Source: Chryseobacterium gleum
GTDB lineage: Bacteria > Bacteroidota > Bacteroidia > Flavobacteriales > Weeksellaceae
NCBI RefSeq assembly: GCF_900636535.1
Contig: NZ_LR134289.1
Span: forward strand, 868,001-932,000
Length of the DNA stretch: 64,000 bases
Reading direction: 5' to 3'
The position numbers and the translations under genes are program-made. The notes below the pieces were generated by a model. That model was not told the origin of the DNA. It was given only the letters and a program-made list of their open reading frames with translations, and did no database searches. Positions 1 to 9,536 of this stretch are shown piece by piece (within the stretch, counting starts at the first letter, position 1; each line of letters opens with the position of its first letter).

Positions 1-358
1 TCAGTTTCTTATTCTTGCCCAGGCCTTTGAAGATACGGGAGTAAGGGCATACAAAGGACAGGCAGGAAACGTAATGTCCAATAAAGTTGTGCTTCAGGCA
101 GCCTTACAGATTCATTCTGTAGAAGCCAGACATGCTTCGCAGGTAAGAAGAATTCGAGCAAACAAAGGATGGATAGAGCTTGCCGATGGAGGAAATATGC
201 CTTCTGCAACCAATCCTGTTTATGCAGGAGAAGATAATACCAATCAGGCGGGTTTCAATACAGGAACCTTATTTGGAGCTGCAGCCGGTTCTGCAGCTTA
301 TGATGAGATTTTAAGTGGCAGCGATGCGCAGGCTATTGCCTCCCTGTTCATAGTATAG
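1..358 (+). CDS. Ferritin-like domain protein, C-terminal part
   Basis: The reading frame is open from base 2 to the TAG at 356-358, so the gene begins upstream of the window. The visible 118 residues hold the signature of the ferritin-like (Ferritin_2, dessication-related) family: an AQAFEDTGVRAYKGQAGN stretch followed by a helix with HSVEARHASQVRRIR, which in the family supplies Glu/His residues of a four-helix bundle. The tail is rich in Gly and Ala. The role is not established for the family; storage or stress functions are usually proposed. An ATG at 74 lies inside the conserved domain and is not the start. A hairpin terminator follows. Confidence 0.8.
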   Translation, partial: QFLILAQAFEDTGVRAYKGQAGNVMSNKVVLQAALQIHSVEARHASQVRRIRANKGWIELADGGNMPSATNPVYAGEDNTNQAGFNTGTLFGAAAGSAAYDEILSGSDAQAIASLFIV

Positions 359-386
359 TTGTGATTTGGATGATGATAAGTGGTGT

Positions 387-420
387 GTCCATTTCCGGGC
401 TCATCCGGAAATGGACTTTA
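387..420 (+). terminator. Hairpin terminator after the ferritin-like gene
   Basis: A perfect 12-bp stem (387-398 with 405-416) closes a 6-base loop 29 bases after the stop codon. The T-run behind it is short (TTT), so termination may be partial. Confidence 0.6.
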
Positions 421-750
421 AAAAATCAATCGTCAGGCCTTAAAAAAACACTGTTAAAACATTACTTTTCATCCTGATTCAAACACCAAGTACCATATGA
501 TCACATGTGGTACTTTTTATTTTATATTGTTTATTACTTCTTTATATCTTTAAAATATTTTAAAATAACCATGCATATTCCTTTATTAACAAATTTACTG
601 CAACGGAATACAAAATTATTTCGTATTTTGCTTTACTTATTAAAATAATAATTTAAAGCACTTAAAAATGTTGAAAATATAAACTTTAAGGACTTGATTA
701 TCATTTTTTAATAATCAAAAAAGAAAAATCTCTAACCGTTGAAATAACAT
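421..750. other. AT-rich gap before the sensor kinase operon
   Basis: No coding frame is supported here. The stretch is very AT-rich and must contain the promoter of the kinase operon, but no full TTG/TAnnTTTG pair was found. Confidence 0.4.
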
Positions 751-3700
751 ATGAAGAAGTACCCAATTCCTGCGAATGAAGAAGATCGAATGAGAAAACT
801 GGAGTTTTTTGATCTTTTAAACCTGGAAAAAGATCCCCAGTTAGACGTTTTTGCAGAAACAGCATGTCTCGTGACCGGCTGCCCGGCAGCACTTATTGCC
901 ATGATGGAAAGCGAAACCCAGACGATCCAGAGTTGTGTGGGACTTGCCCTGGACTTTGTAGACAGGAAAAATACTGTATGCCAGTATTCTATCGCAAGTG
1001 GGGACATTGTAGTCATCAATGACACTTTACTGGATGAAAGATCTTCTGATAATCCACTCATACTGGCAGGCGGAATCCGGTTTTATGCAGGAGTACCCCT
1101 GTTAGATGACGAAGGATTTGCTTTGGGAACACTTTGCGTAATTGATTATAAGCCTAAAACTATTACAGAAGACCAGATCTCTACCCTAAAAAAAATAGGG
1201 GAAGCGGTCACGAAACTTCTGATGGGAAAACGGAAAAATATCCAGGCAGAATATTTCCAGCAGACCTTCAGTATTTCTAATAACCTGATCTGTGTGCTGG
1301 ACAAAAATTTTTTACTGAAAGATATTAACCCGGCTTTTGAAAATGCATTTCAAGTAAATAAAAGCCAGGTTATCAATCAGAATTTCCTTGATCTGGTAGG
1401 CAGTCATAATTCCCAGCTTCAATTACTTTCTAAAGATCTTCCTAATACGGATGAAGAGATAACGTTTACCACTTCTACCAATATCAATGATAACCAAACC
1501 ATTATTGTTGAATGGTATTTAAAACTGAACCAGAGCCATTCGGATATTTTTTGCTTCGGAATCAATATTACCCAGCGTATTGAAGAGAAACTAAAACTGG
1601 AAAGCTCCGAACGCCGTTTCAGAAGCTTCTTCGAAAATGCAATAGGACTGATGAGTATGCATGATATGGAAGGAAATATCATCGCCGTCAATGAAAAAGG
1701 AAGAGAAACCCTTCAATATTCTGCTGAAGAGGTAGAAGATCTGAATTTAAAAGATCTTGTCCCTGAAAAAAACTGGCATCTTCTTGAGCAATATCTGGAG
1801 CGTATCAACAAAAACCGTGAAGATTTCGGAACCATGATTCTGAAAACAAAAGGCGGTGATGAAGTAATATGGATGTACCACAACCTTGTGGAAATCAATA
1901 AAGAAGGAAAACCTTACGTAGTGAGTACCGCACTGAATGTTACCGAAAGAGTAACACTGGAAAAAGATCTGGTCAATACCAAAAAAATGCTGGAACAGAC
2001 CAGTGCGGTTGCCCAGGTCGGAGGCTGGGAAGTCAACCTCAAAAACAATACTGTAATCTGGTCACAGTCTACCAGAGAAATCCATAAAATAGATAAAACT
2101 TTCCAGCCGGATTTAGAGAATGCATTAGGCTTCTATAGTGAAAACAGCCGGGAAAAACTGGAATCCTTATTCGAGAGAGCAGTGAAAGAAGGCATACCTT
2201 ACGATGAAGAATTACAGCTGGTACGAAATGACGGCGTCATGATCTGGGTAAGGGTAAAAGGAATACCGGAATTTGAAGGCGGAGTATGTACGAGAGTCTA
2301 CGGAATTATACAGGATATTGATAATTTCAAAAAAGTTTACTTAGAACTGGCCAGAAAAGAGGCTATGCTTCAGTCATTTGTTGCCTATGTTCCTGCTACG
2401 GTAGCTATGCTTGATAAAGATCTTAATTATCTCTCTGTAAGCAAAAGCTGGAAAGATGAATTCCAGATGAACGACATCAGGCTCATTGGAGAGAACATGT
2501 TTAAGATTTCCCCGGATGTACCGGATGAAAGAATAAAAATATACCGGGATGCACTGGCAGGAAAAGCCTACAAGAATGAAGATATGGCGATAGAAATTCC
2601 CGGCAAGGAATCTATTCAGCATTATAATGTAGAGGTTACGCCATGGTATCTTTCCAGTAATGTTATAGGCGGAATTATTGTTGCTGCACAGAATATTACA
2701 ACCTCTGTAAAAATCAATAAGGAACTTAAGAATGCCAAGAAAATGGCCGATATTGCCAGCCAGGCGAAGTCAGAATTTCTGGCCAATATGAGTCATGAAA
2801 TCAGAACTCCGTTAAATGGTGTTATCGGTTTTTCGGATCTTCTCTTAAAAACACCATTGAATGAAATACAGACACAGTATCTTAATTATATTAATGAATC
2901 CGGTGAAAACCTGTTGAGTATCATCAATGATATCCTTGATTTTTCCAAAATAGAATCCGGGAAGATGGAGCTTTCCATTGAAAAAGCCAATGTTTATGAT
3001 ATTGTCAGTCAGGTAATCAACGTAATTCTTTATCAGTCCCAGAAAAAGAATATAGAATTACTCTTAAATATAGAACCGGGACTTCCTGAAACCATCTGGC
3101 TGGATGAATCGAGACTTAAGCAAATCCTGATCAATCTTCTTGGAAATGCCGTGAAGTTTACCCAGGAAGGAGAAATAGAACTTAAAGTGGAAAAACTAAG
3201 TATTGAGAGTAAAAATATTACCCTTAGATTTTCCGTAAGGGACACCGGAATTGGTATTCCTAAAGAAAAACAAAAGCATATTTTCAATGCTTTTACTCAG
3301 GAAAACAGCTCTATCAGCAAAAAGTACGGGGGAACCGGCCTCGGACTGACCATTTCCAACAATATCCTGAACTATATGGGAAGCAGTCTGTCATTGGTAA
3401 GTGAGCTTCATCAAGGGTCCACCTTCTATTTTGATATCCAGGTTCCTTACGAAATGTCCGAGCGCCATGAAGAGGAAGATCTGAAAATAAAAAAAGTATT
3501 AATTGTAGATGACAATGAGGCCAACAGGATTATCATTCAGCATATGCTCGCTTATAAAAATGTTGATTCAAAGCTTGCCGCGAATGGAATGGAAGCCCTT
3601 CAGATACTGCTTGCGGGAGAACGTTTTGATGTGATTCTGATGGATTATCATATGCCGGTCATTTCAGGACTGGAAACCATAGAAAAAATCAGGGAGCTGT

Positions 3701-4659
3701 TTGATAAACAAAATGAATCATCACCTCTCATTATCCTTCATACCTCTTCTGAAGAGCATGATGTTATCAACTCTTTCCGCCAGGAAAACAATTCATTCTT
3801 TTTATTGAAACCGATCAAATCTGAAGAACTTTACAAGACGCTGAAGCTTGCTGTAAAAAATACTGAGAAAGAGATCAGCAGTAACACACAAGCAGAAACA
3901 AATACACCAAAGCTCATGCAGTCTGCCAAGGTTTTACTTGTAGATGACAACCCTGTCAATATGGTGCTGAACAATAAAATGGTACGTTCATTAATCCCTG
4001 ATGCACAGCTCACAGAAGCTACCGATGGTCTTCAGGCATTGGAGCAGTGCAAAGAAAAAATATTCGATATTATTTTAATGGATGTTCAGATGCCGGTAAT
4101 GGACGGTATTGAAGCAACGAAACAAATCCGGTTACTTCCGGAGTATGCCGGTGTTCCGATTATTGGTGTAACTGCGGGAAATGTACTGGGTGAAAAAGAA
4201 AAGTGCCTGGATTCCGGCATGAATGACTTCCTACCTAAACCTTTAAGACAGGCAGATCTGCTGGGAATACTGGAAAAATATATTTTTAATGAAAATCACA
4301 TTCCCGCAGAAGAATCATCAGATAAAGAAAAATTCTTTGATATAAAGCTTTTGAATGAACATATGGGTGATGATGATGACGATTTCAAACAAATATTTTT
4401 GAACCTTGTGATACAGGAACTTACTCAGGCCGAAGAAAACATCAGAAAAAGCGCTGCAGAAAAAGACACCACAGCCCTGAAAATGATCCTTCATAAGCTT
4501 AAAGGAACGGCAGGAACGGCAGGATTGACACGACTCACAGAACATGCAGCGGACTGGGAAAAGAAATCAGAAACCGACATGGATTTTATTGCCATGGAAA
4601 AAGAAATTATCCGGGATATTACTACAGGATTACAAGCCATTAAAAATTTAATACAATAA
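751..4659 (+). CDS. Soluble hybrid histidine kinase (GAF-PAS4-HisKA-HATPase-REC-REC-HPt)
   Basis: This 1302-residue protein has no membrane segment, so it should sense in the cytoplasm. In order: a GAF domain (about 10-155), four PAS-like domains (about 165-660), HisKA with the phospho-accepting His682 in a SHEIRTPLNG motif, an HATPase domain with the NLLGNAVKFT N-box near 795 and a DTGIGIP G1 box, two receiver domains with Asp965 and Asp1111, and an HPt domain with His1248 in HKLKGTAGTAG. The full His-Asp-Asp-His relay is present in one chain. The HPt can hand the phosphoryl group to a separate receiver, and a REC-only protein is encoded 15 bases downstream. First of four tightly spaced genes ending in a glycosyltransferase fusion, which is probably its output. 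Signal unknown. Confidence 0.93.
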   Translation: MKKYPIPANEEDRMRKLEFFDLLNLEKDPQLDVFAETACLVTGCPAALIAMMESETQTIQSCVGLALDFVDRKNTVCQYSIASGDIVVINDTLLDERSSDNPLILAGGIRFYAGVPLLDDEGFALGTLCVIDYKPKTITEDQISTLKKIGEAVTKLLMGKRKNIQAEYFQQTFSISNNLICVLDKNFLLKDINPAFENAFQVNKSQVINQNFLDLVGSHNSQLQLLSKDLPNTDEEITFTTSTNINDNQTIIVEWYLKLNQSHSDIFCFGINITQRIEEKLKLESSERRFRSFFENAIGLMSMHDMEGNIIAVNEKGRETLQYSAEEVEDLNLKDLVPEKNWHLLEQYLERINKNREDFGTMILKTKGGDEVIWMYHNLVEINKEGKPYVVSTALNVTERVTLEKDLVNTKKMLEQTSAVAQVGGWEVNLKNNTVIWSQSTREIHKIDKTFQPDLENALGFYSENSREKLESLFERAVKEGIPYDEELQLVRNDGVMIWVRVKGIPEFEGGVCTRVYGIIQDIDNFKKVYLELARKEAMLQSFVAYVPATVAMLDKDLNYLSVSKSWKDEFQMNDIRLIGENMFKISPDVPDERIKIYRDALAGKAYKNEDMAIEIPGKESIQHYNVEVTPWYLSSNVIGGIIVAAQNITTSVKINKELKNAKKMADIASQAKSEFLANMSHEIRTPLNGVIGFSDLLLKTPLNEIQTQYLNYINESGENLLSIINDILDFSKIESGKMELSIEKANVYDIVSQVINVILYQSQKKNIELLLNIEPGLPETIWLDESRLKQILINLLGNAVKFTQEGEIELKVEKLSIESKNITLRFSVRDTGIGIPKEKQKHIFNAFTQENSSISKKYGGTGLGLTISNNILNYMGSSLSLVSELHQGSTFYFDIQVPYEMSERHEEEDLKIKKVLIVDDNEANRIIIQHMLAYKNVDSKLAANGMEALQILLAGERFDVILMDYHMPVISGLETIEKIRELFDKQNESSPLIILHTSSEEHDVINSFRQENNSFFLLKPIKSEELYKTLKLAVKNTEKEISSNTQAETNTPKLMQSAKVLLVDDNPVNMVLNNKMVRSLIPDAQLTEATDGLQALEQCKEKIFDIILMDVQMPVMDGIEATKQIRLLPEYAGVPIIGVTAGNVLGEKEKCLDSGMNDFLPKPLRQADLLGILEKYIFNENHIPAEESSDKEKFFDIKLLNEHMGDDDDDFKQIFLNLVIQELTQAEENIRKSAAEKDTTALKMILHKLKGTAGTAGLTRLTEHAADWEKKSETDMDFIAMEKEIIRDITTGLQAIKNLIQ

Positions 4660-4674
4660 AAAATAAATAAAATT

Positions 4675-5031
4675 ATGCTGATTCTCATCGCCGAAGACGA
4701 CGAACTGATTCTAAAAACGATTGAGCACAAATTATTAAAAGAGGGACACGAAGTGATTCTTACCCGTAACGGAAAAGACGCTATTGAAACCCTCAAAACA
4801 AAAGATGTAGACCTGGCCATCACAGATATTATGATGCCGTTTGCCTCCGGAATTGAAATACTTTCCGCCATTAAAACCATGGGCAAACAGATCCCGGTGA
4901 TCATGCTTTCCAGCATGGGGCAGGAAGAGGTGGTACTGAATGCTTTTGATCTCGGAGCAGCGGATTTTATTGTAAAACCATTCAGCCCCAATGAATTGAT
5001 ATTAAGAATAAAAAGATTTTCTTCAAGATAA
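4675..5031 (+). CDS. Single-domain response regulator (REC only)
   Basis: A 118-residue CheY-like receiver without an output domain. It has the acidic pair in IAEDDE near the N-terminus, the phospho-accepting Asp51 in ITDIMMP, Ser79/80 at the switch position and Lys101 in VKPF, so it should be phosphorylatable. It starts 15 bases after the hybrid kinase and ends 9 bases before a HEAT-repeat gene, so it is almost certainly co-transcribed. With no DNA-binding part, it probably works by protein contact; the neighbouring HEAT-repeat membrane protein is the obvious candidate partner (inference from gene order). Confidence 0.92.
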   Translation: MLILIAEDDELILKTIEHKLLKEGHEVILTRNGKDAIETLKTKDVDLAITDIMMPFASGIEILSAIKTMGKQIPVIMLSSMGQEEVVLNAFDLGAADFIVKPFSPNELILRIKRFSSR

Positions 5032-5040
5032 ACCATAACC

Positions 5041-6105
5041 ATGTTTCTCACCACTTCTATACATTTTCTTTTTCTTGTTTTTCTGGGGATGCTTTCCCTG
5101 GTTCTCTTGCTGATTATTGTAGTGCTGATCTACAGTTTTTATCAGTACAGAGAATCCTTGCAGGCTTCCAGATGGTCAGAAGTAATCAATAAGAGAATCT
5201 CAGAAGTGATTGTATATGGTGAAGATGAAATATCTCCGGATGATAATTTCTCATCAGCAGCTGGCAGTTCCTTATTCAGAAATTTATTTCTACAGAAGCT
5301 GGCAGAATCTGAAAAGAAATTTTCCGGAGCAGCACAAAACAAACTGAAAGACTTATTCCGTGATTATGGGCTTCAGGAAGAAGCGTTTAAGAAACTCAGT
5401 CAAAAAAAAGTGCACTTAATTGCAGGGGGAATACAGGAACTTACGTCTATGAATGTAGAAGAAGCATTACCCAAAATATCTACATTTTTAAGCCATCCTT
5501 CAGCTCAGGTATATCAGGAAGCACAATATGCAATGGTTCACTTTAAAGGATTTGAAGGACTTCATTTCCTGAGCAGCATTACCTCCACCATATCAGAATG
5601 GCAGCAGCTTCGTTTGCTTCTTTCAATAAATCAGATTCCTGATAACTCAGGAGATCATATTAAAAGCTGGATGGAAAGCTCTAATGATTCCGTAGTTATT
5701 TTCACCCTTAAACTGTTAAGGAAATTTCAGATACTACCCCTTTATTCTTCTGTTATTAATCTGCTGGACCATTCTTCTTCTGAAGTACGGATACAGGCGG
5801 TACAAACATTATTATCACTGGAAAACTCTTCTACGATTACCCATCTTATGGAAGTCTATCCGCATCAGCCGGTTGAAGTTCAGAAAGAGATCCTTAAGGT
5901 CATGAAAAAGTCAAAAGACCAGCGCAGTACAGATTTCCTGAAAGACCAGTTATTGAACGGCACCGATTCAGGTGTGAAAGTGTATGCCGCAGAAGCTTTA
6001 TGTGCACTTGAAAAGCAGGAGTATCTGACAGAAGTATTGAACAGGGAAACATCAGAAGAATTAATTCAAATCATTAAATACGCATTACAGGAAAAAGTAT
6101 GTTAG
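5041..6105 (+). CDS. Membrane-anchored HEAT-repeat protein
   Basis: 354 residues. One long hydrophobic helix lies near the N-terminus (about 5-35), followed by a largely helical region with repeated motifs of the HEAT type, for example the VLNLLDHSSSEVRIQAVQTLL-like and TGVKVYAAEALCALE-like segments (about 120-345). HEAT solenoids serve as protein-binding scaffolds. It sits between the REC-only regulator (9-base gap) and the glycosyltransferase fusion, whose ATG at 6099 overlaps its TAG by 7 bases, which implies translational coupling. A reasonable reading is an inner-membrane adaptor linking the phosphorelay to the synthase; that role is inferred from position only. Confidence 0.8.
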   Translation: MFLTTSIHFLFLVFLGMLSLVLLLIIVVLIYSFYQYRESLQASRWSEVINKRISEVIVYGEDEISPDDNFSSAAGSSLFRNLFLQKLAESEKKFSGAAQNKLKDLFRDYGLQEEAFKKLSQKKVHLIAGGIQELTSMNVEEALPKISTFLSHPSAQVYQEAQYAMVHFKGFEGLHFLSSITSTISEWQQLRLLLSINQIPDNSGDHIKSWMESSNDSVVIFTLKLLRKFQILPLYSSVINLLDHSSSEVRIQAVQTLLSLENSSTITHLMEVYPHQPVEVQKEILKVMKKSKDQRSTDFLKDQLLNGTDSGVKVYAAEALCALEKQEYLTEVLNRETSEELIQIIKYALQEKVC

Positions 6106-9100
6106 AATTCTCGCACATCATCTATGAAGTTGTTATCTGGCTGTTTTTGATTTACGGAACAGCAGTAACCCTTATCTATGGGTGGATAGGAATATATGCA
6201 CTGGGCGCTGTACTGCGTTATAAAAAAGAAAATACATTTACAGATTACAGTATCATTGCGGCCAATCCCAATGCGCCGGTATTCAGTGTTATTGCTCCGG
6301 CCTATAACGAAGGCATGACCATTGTGGAAAATGTACGCTCCCTGCTGTCCCTTTACTATCATAATCTGGAAATTATTATTGTAAACGATGGAAGTAAGGA
6401 TGATTCCATACAAAAACTGATCGAAGCTTATGAACTGGAATCGGTGGCTTATTTCATCCAGGGGAAAATCGAAACCAATGCTGTAAGAGGAGTTTATAAA
6501 AGTAAAAATCCGGCCTTTAAAAAGCTTATTGTTGTTGATAAGGAAAACGGCGGAAAAGCAGATGCATTAAACGTGGGAGTCAATATCTCTTCAGGGGAAT
6601 ATCTGGTCTGCATTGATGTAGATTGTATTCTGGAGCAGGATTCGATTTTAAAACTGGCAAAACCGATGCTGGAGCAGACCGATAAAAAGTTCATCGCCTG
6701 CGGTGGAGTAATTCGTCTGGCCAACAATTGTGTCATTGAAAACGGAAAAGTAGTAAGTGTCAACATGCCGAAGACTCTGTTGGGAAGAACACAGGCTCTG
6801 GAATACATCCGGGCTTTCGTACTCGGTCGTATGGCATGGTCTCGTGCATCCGGTCTGATTCTGATCTCAGGCGCTTTTGGCGTATTTGACAGAAAAATTG
6901 TGCTGGCATGCGGAGGTTATGATAAAAGTACAGTGGGAGAGGATATGGAGCTGGTGGTAAGAATGAGGAAATACATGGAAGAGAAGAACGAACCTTATGA
7001 AGTGCTTACCATTCCGGATCCTTTATGCTGGACAGAGGTTCCCGAGTCCAAAGATATTCTCAGAAAACAACGAAACAGATGGATGCGCGGAACGATGGAA
7101 ACCCTGTGGAAACACAGGAAGCTGATGTTCAATCCGAAATACAGAAAATTAGGAATGATCAGTCTGCCGTATTGGTTTTTCTTTGAATTTTTGGGGCCGC
7201 TTATCGAGTTTTCAGGATACATCATCTTTATCATTTTTTTATTGCTGGGAATTATCAACTGGCCGTTTTTTGTAATTCTGTTCGCTCTTGTGATCTCGAT
7301 GGGCTTTCTGTATTCTATTTATGCCATATTGGTAGACCTTGTAAGCCATCAGGTCTATACCAAAAGGAAAGATTTCCTCAGATTGATTTTCACCGCCTTT
7401 TCCGAACCTTTTTATTTCCATCCTATTGTGGTGAAAGCAGGGGTAAACGGGTTTATAGATTATTTCAAAAAATCGCATGGATGGGGTGAAATGACCAGAC
7501 AAGGCTTTAATCAAAGTACACAAAATTTACCTCTGAAAGAAAGAATATATGCTATTCTTCAGGTGGGACTTAAAAAGTGGGGAATGCTGGCATTGATTTT
7601 CTTCGCTTTATTTTTGGTTGGCGTAGTTGCAGAATCATTGTGGTATAAGTATATCTTTCCAAAATTTGAAACTCCGGCTATCATTGGCCATCTTTTCACA
7701 GAAAATATTTTATTTGCTCTTAGACTGACCTTCTGCATCGGGTTTGTTTATCTGATCATCAATTTTATCAAAGAAGGCTGGGCAAGGATTCTGGGCATAG
7801 TAACCCTGCTCATTGTAGCTGTTACCCAATATATCTTATTCCTGTATTTTTCTGAAACCCGTAATGTATTGGGGGCAGATGTTTTATATTACAGTAAAGA
7901 AGAAATAAAGCAAATCTTACAGGCCAGCGGGATGCTCAATTTTAAAAACTTTGCGCTACTGGGAATTTTAATAGCCGGCTCATTTATTCCTTTATGGATT
8001 GCCGGTAAAACAGCTTTAAAAACAATGTATCCGGGATTAATAATAATGGGGCTGGGGCTGGCTGCTTTTTTTATTCCTTCCGATATCGTAGGATCAACAA
8101 TTCTGAGCAGTGAAAGTGAGTTTAATCAGAATGCAGCAAAAAGTAAATGGGCTTATTTCTTTAAATCCAACGAAGATAATTTCATCAGTGATCACCCGGA
8201 GCTGACTGAATTGCTAAGCGAAAATGAAGACTATACCGCCAATGCGGAAATGCTTGATAAAAATTTTCCATTCTGGAGAAAAGAAAATACACCCGATTTC
8301 CTGGGATCATATTTTAACAGATCCGAGCAGGTTCCCAATCTTGTTTTCCTTATCATGGAAGGCTTCGGACATGCGTATACATCACCCAAAGGATATATAG
8401 GTAATTTTACTCCTTACCTTGATTCTCTTTCTAATAAAAGCTTGTACTGGGAGAACAGTTTAAGTTCAGCAGGAAGAACATTCGGAGCGTTACCATCTTT
8501 AACAGGTTCACTTCCTTTCGGGAAAAACGGGTTCCTTGAAATAGAGAAAACACCGGAGAACTTCAATCTTTATAATATTCTTAAAGCAAACGGATTTGAA
8601 ACGGGGTTCTATTATGGAGGCCATACATCATTTGACCGGTATCGTGAGTTTCTGGAATACAGTGGAGTAGATCACATTGTAGATGAAGCATTATTCAGCA
8701 GTCCGTACCGCAAACTTCCTGCCAGCAACGGAGAGAGCTGGGGATATGAAGACCAGGCCGTTTTTGGTAAAATGCAGGAGCAGCAAAAACCGCAGAATCA
8801 GCCGTATTTCAATATGATCCTTACGCTTTCAACCCATAATCCTTTTTTAATCAACAATAAAGATTATTATGAAAAGTTGTACAATCAAAGGCTTAATTCC
8901 GGGATTTTAACTCCGGAACAGAAAAAGTGGGCAACAGCTCATAAAGATCAGCTCATTTCAGTATTGAACGCCGATGATGCGATTAAAGGTTTCTTTAAAA
9001 ATTACAGCAAACGCCCGGATTATAACAATACAATTTTTGTCATTACAGGGGATCACAGTATGCCTGAAATTACTTTACAGTCTAAAATAGACAGATTTCA

Positions 9101-9536
9101 TGTACCGTTATTGATCTATTCACCCTTATTAAAGGAATCAAAACGTTTTTATAAAACAGTAAGCCATTTTGATATTGCACCTTCTATTCTGGCCTATTAC
9201 AGAAATAATTATCAGATCAAAACACCTTCTACCGTAACATGGGTAGGAAGAGGCTTTTCTGCAGATGCTGAAATCAGCAAGGCAGGAATTCCAATGATGC
9301 AGAGTAAAAACCAGCTTATTGATTTCGTATCTGAAAAGTATTATATCCATGACGGAAAGCTTTTCACGCTTAAGAATCTGGAAGAAGATCCTTCCAATGA
9401 TGCGGCAGCCATGAGTAAGATCAATGGCAGATTCAATCAGTATAAAAGTATGAATGCAAAGTTTTATTCCACTAAAAAACTGATGCCTGATTCGGTAATG
9501 GTTAACTTTAAGAAAAAAACGAAATCAAAGTTTTAG
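6099..9536 (+). CDS. GT2 glycosyltransferase fused to LtaS/sulfatase-like domain
   Basis: One unbroken 1145-residue frame joins two enzymes. Residues about 50-340 are a processive family-2 glycosyltransferase: VNDGS, the metal/sugar-binding D173-V-D175, a GED acid pair before QRNRW (324-328). Flanking membrane helices (N-terminal one, then about 350-460 and 500-680) resemble PgaC/cellulose-type synthases. Residues about 735-1090 form an alkaline-phosphatase-superfamily domain like lipoteichoic acid synthase: Glu754 in IMEGFGH, the nucleophile-position Thr794 in SAGRTFGALPS and D985-H986 in ITGDHS. In LtaS relatives this domain transfers phosphoglycerol (or cuts phosphodiesters/sulfates) outside the membrane. 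The protein could therefore make a glycan inside and decorate it outside. Last gene of the operon; its end overlaps the convergent YaiO-like gene by 4 bases. Confidence 0.88.
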   Translation: MLEFSHIIYEVVIWLFLIYGTAVTLIYGWIGIYALGAVLRYKKENTFTDYSIIAANPNAPVFSVIAPAYNEGMTIVENVRSLLSLYYHNLEIIIVNDGSKDDSIQKLIEAYELESVAYFIQGKIETNAVRGVYKSKNPAFKKLIVVDKENGGKADALNVGVNISSGEYLVCIDVDCILEQDSILKLAKPMLEQTDKKFIACGGVIRLANNCVIENGKVVSVNMPKTLLGRTQALEYIRAFVLGRMAWSRASGLILISGAFGVFDRKIVLACGGYDKSTVGEDMELVVRMRKYMEEKNEPYEVLTIPDPLCWTEVPESKDILRKQRNRWMRGTMETLWKHRKLMFNPKYRKLGMISLPYWFFFEFLGPLIEFSGYIIFIIFLLLGIINWPFFVILFALVISMGFLYSIYAILVDLVSHQVYTKRKDFLRLIFTAFSEPFYFHPIVVKAGVNGFIDYFKKSHGWGEMTRQGFNQSTQNLPLKERIYAILQVGLKKWGMLALIFFALFLVGVVAESLWYKYIFPKFETPAIIGHLFTENILFALRLTFCIGFVYLIINFIKEGWARILGIVTLLIVAVTQYILFLYFSETRNVLGADVLYYSKEEIKQILQASGMLNFKNFALLGILIAGSFIPLWIAGKTALKTMYPGLIIMGLGLAAFFIPSDIVGSTILSSESEFNQNAAKSKWAYFFKSNEDNFISDHPELTELLSENEDYTANAEMLDKNFPFWRKENTPDFLGSYFNRSEQVPNLVFLIMEGFGHAYTSPKGYIGNFTPYLDSLSNKSLYWENSLSSAGRTFGALPSLTGSLPFGKNGFLEIEKTPENFNLYNILKANGFETGFYYGGHTSFDRYREFLEYSGVDHIVDEALFSSPYRKLPASNGESWGYEDQAVFGKMQEQQKPQNQPYFNMILTLSTHNPFLINNKDYYEKLYNQRLNSGILTPEQKKWATAHKDQLISVLNADDAIKGFFKNYSKRPDYNNTIFVITGDHSMPEITLQSKIDRFHVPLLIYSPLLKESKRFYKTVSHFDIAPSILAYYRNNYQIKTPSTVTWVGRGFSADAEISKAGIPMMQSKNQLIDFVSEKYYIHDGKLFTLKNLEEDPSNDAAAMSKINGRFNQYKSMNAKFYSTKKLMPDSVMVNFKKKTKSKF

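Noticed and set aside
4491..5054. 187-codon minus-strand frame across the kinase/regulator junction
   Set aside because: It is the antisense shadow of two clear genes with complete catalytic motifs.
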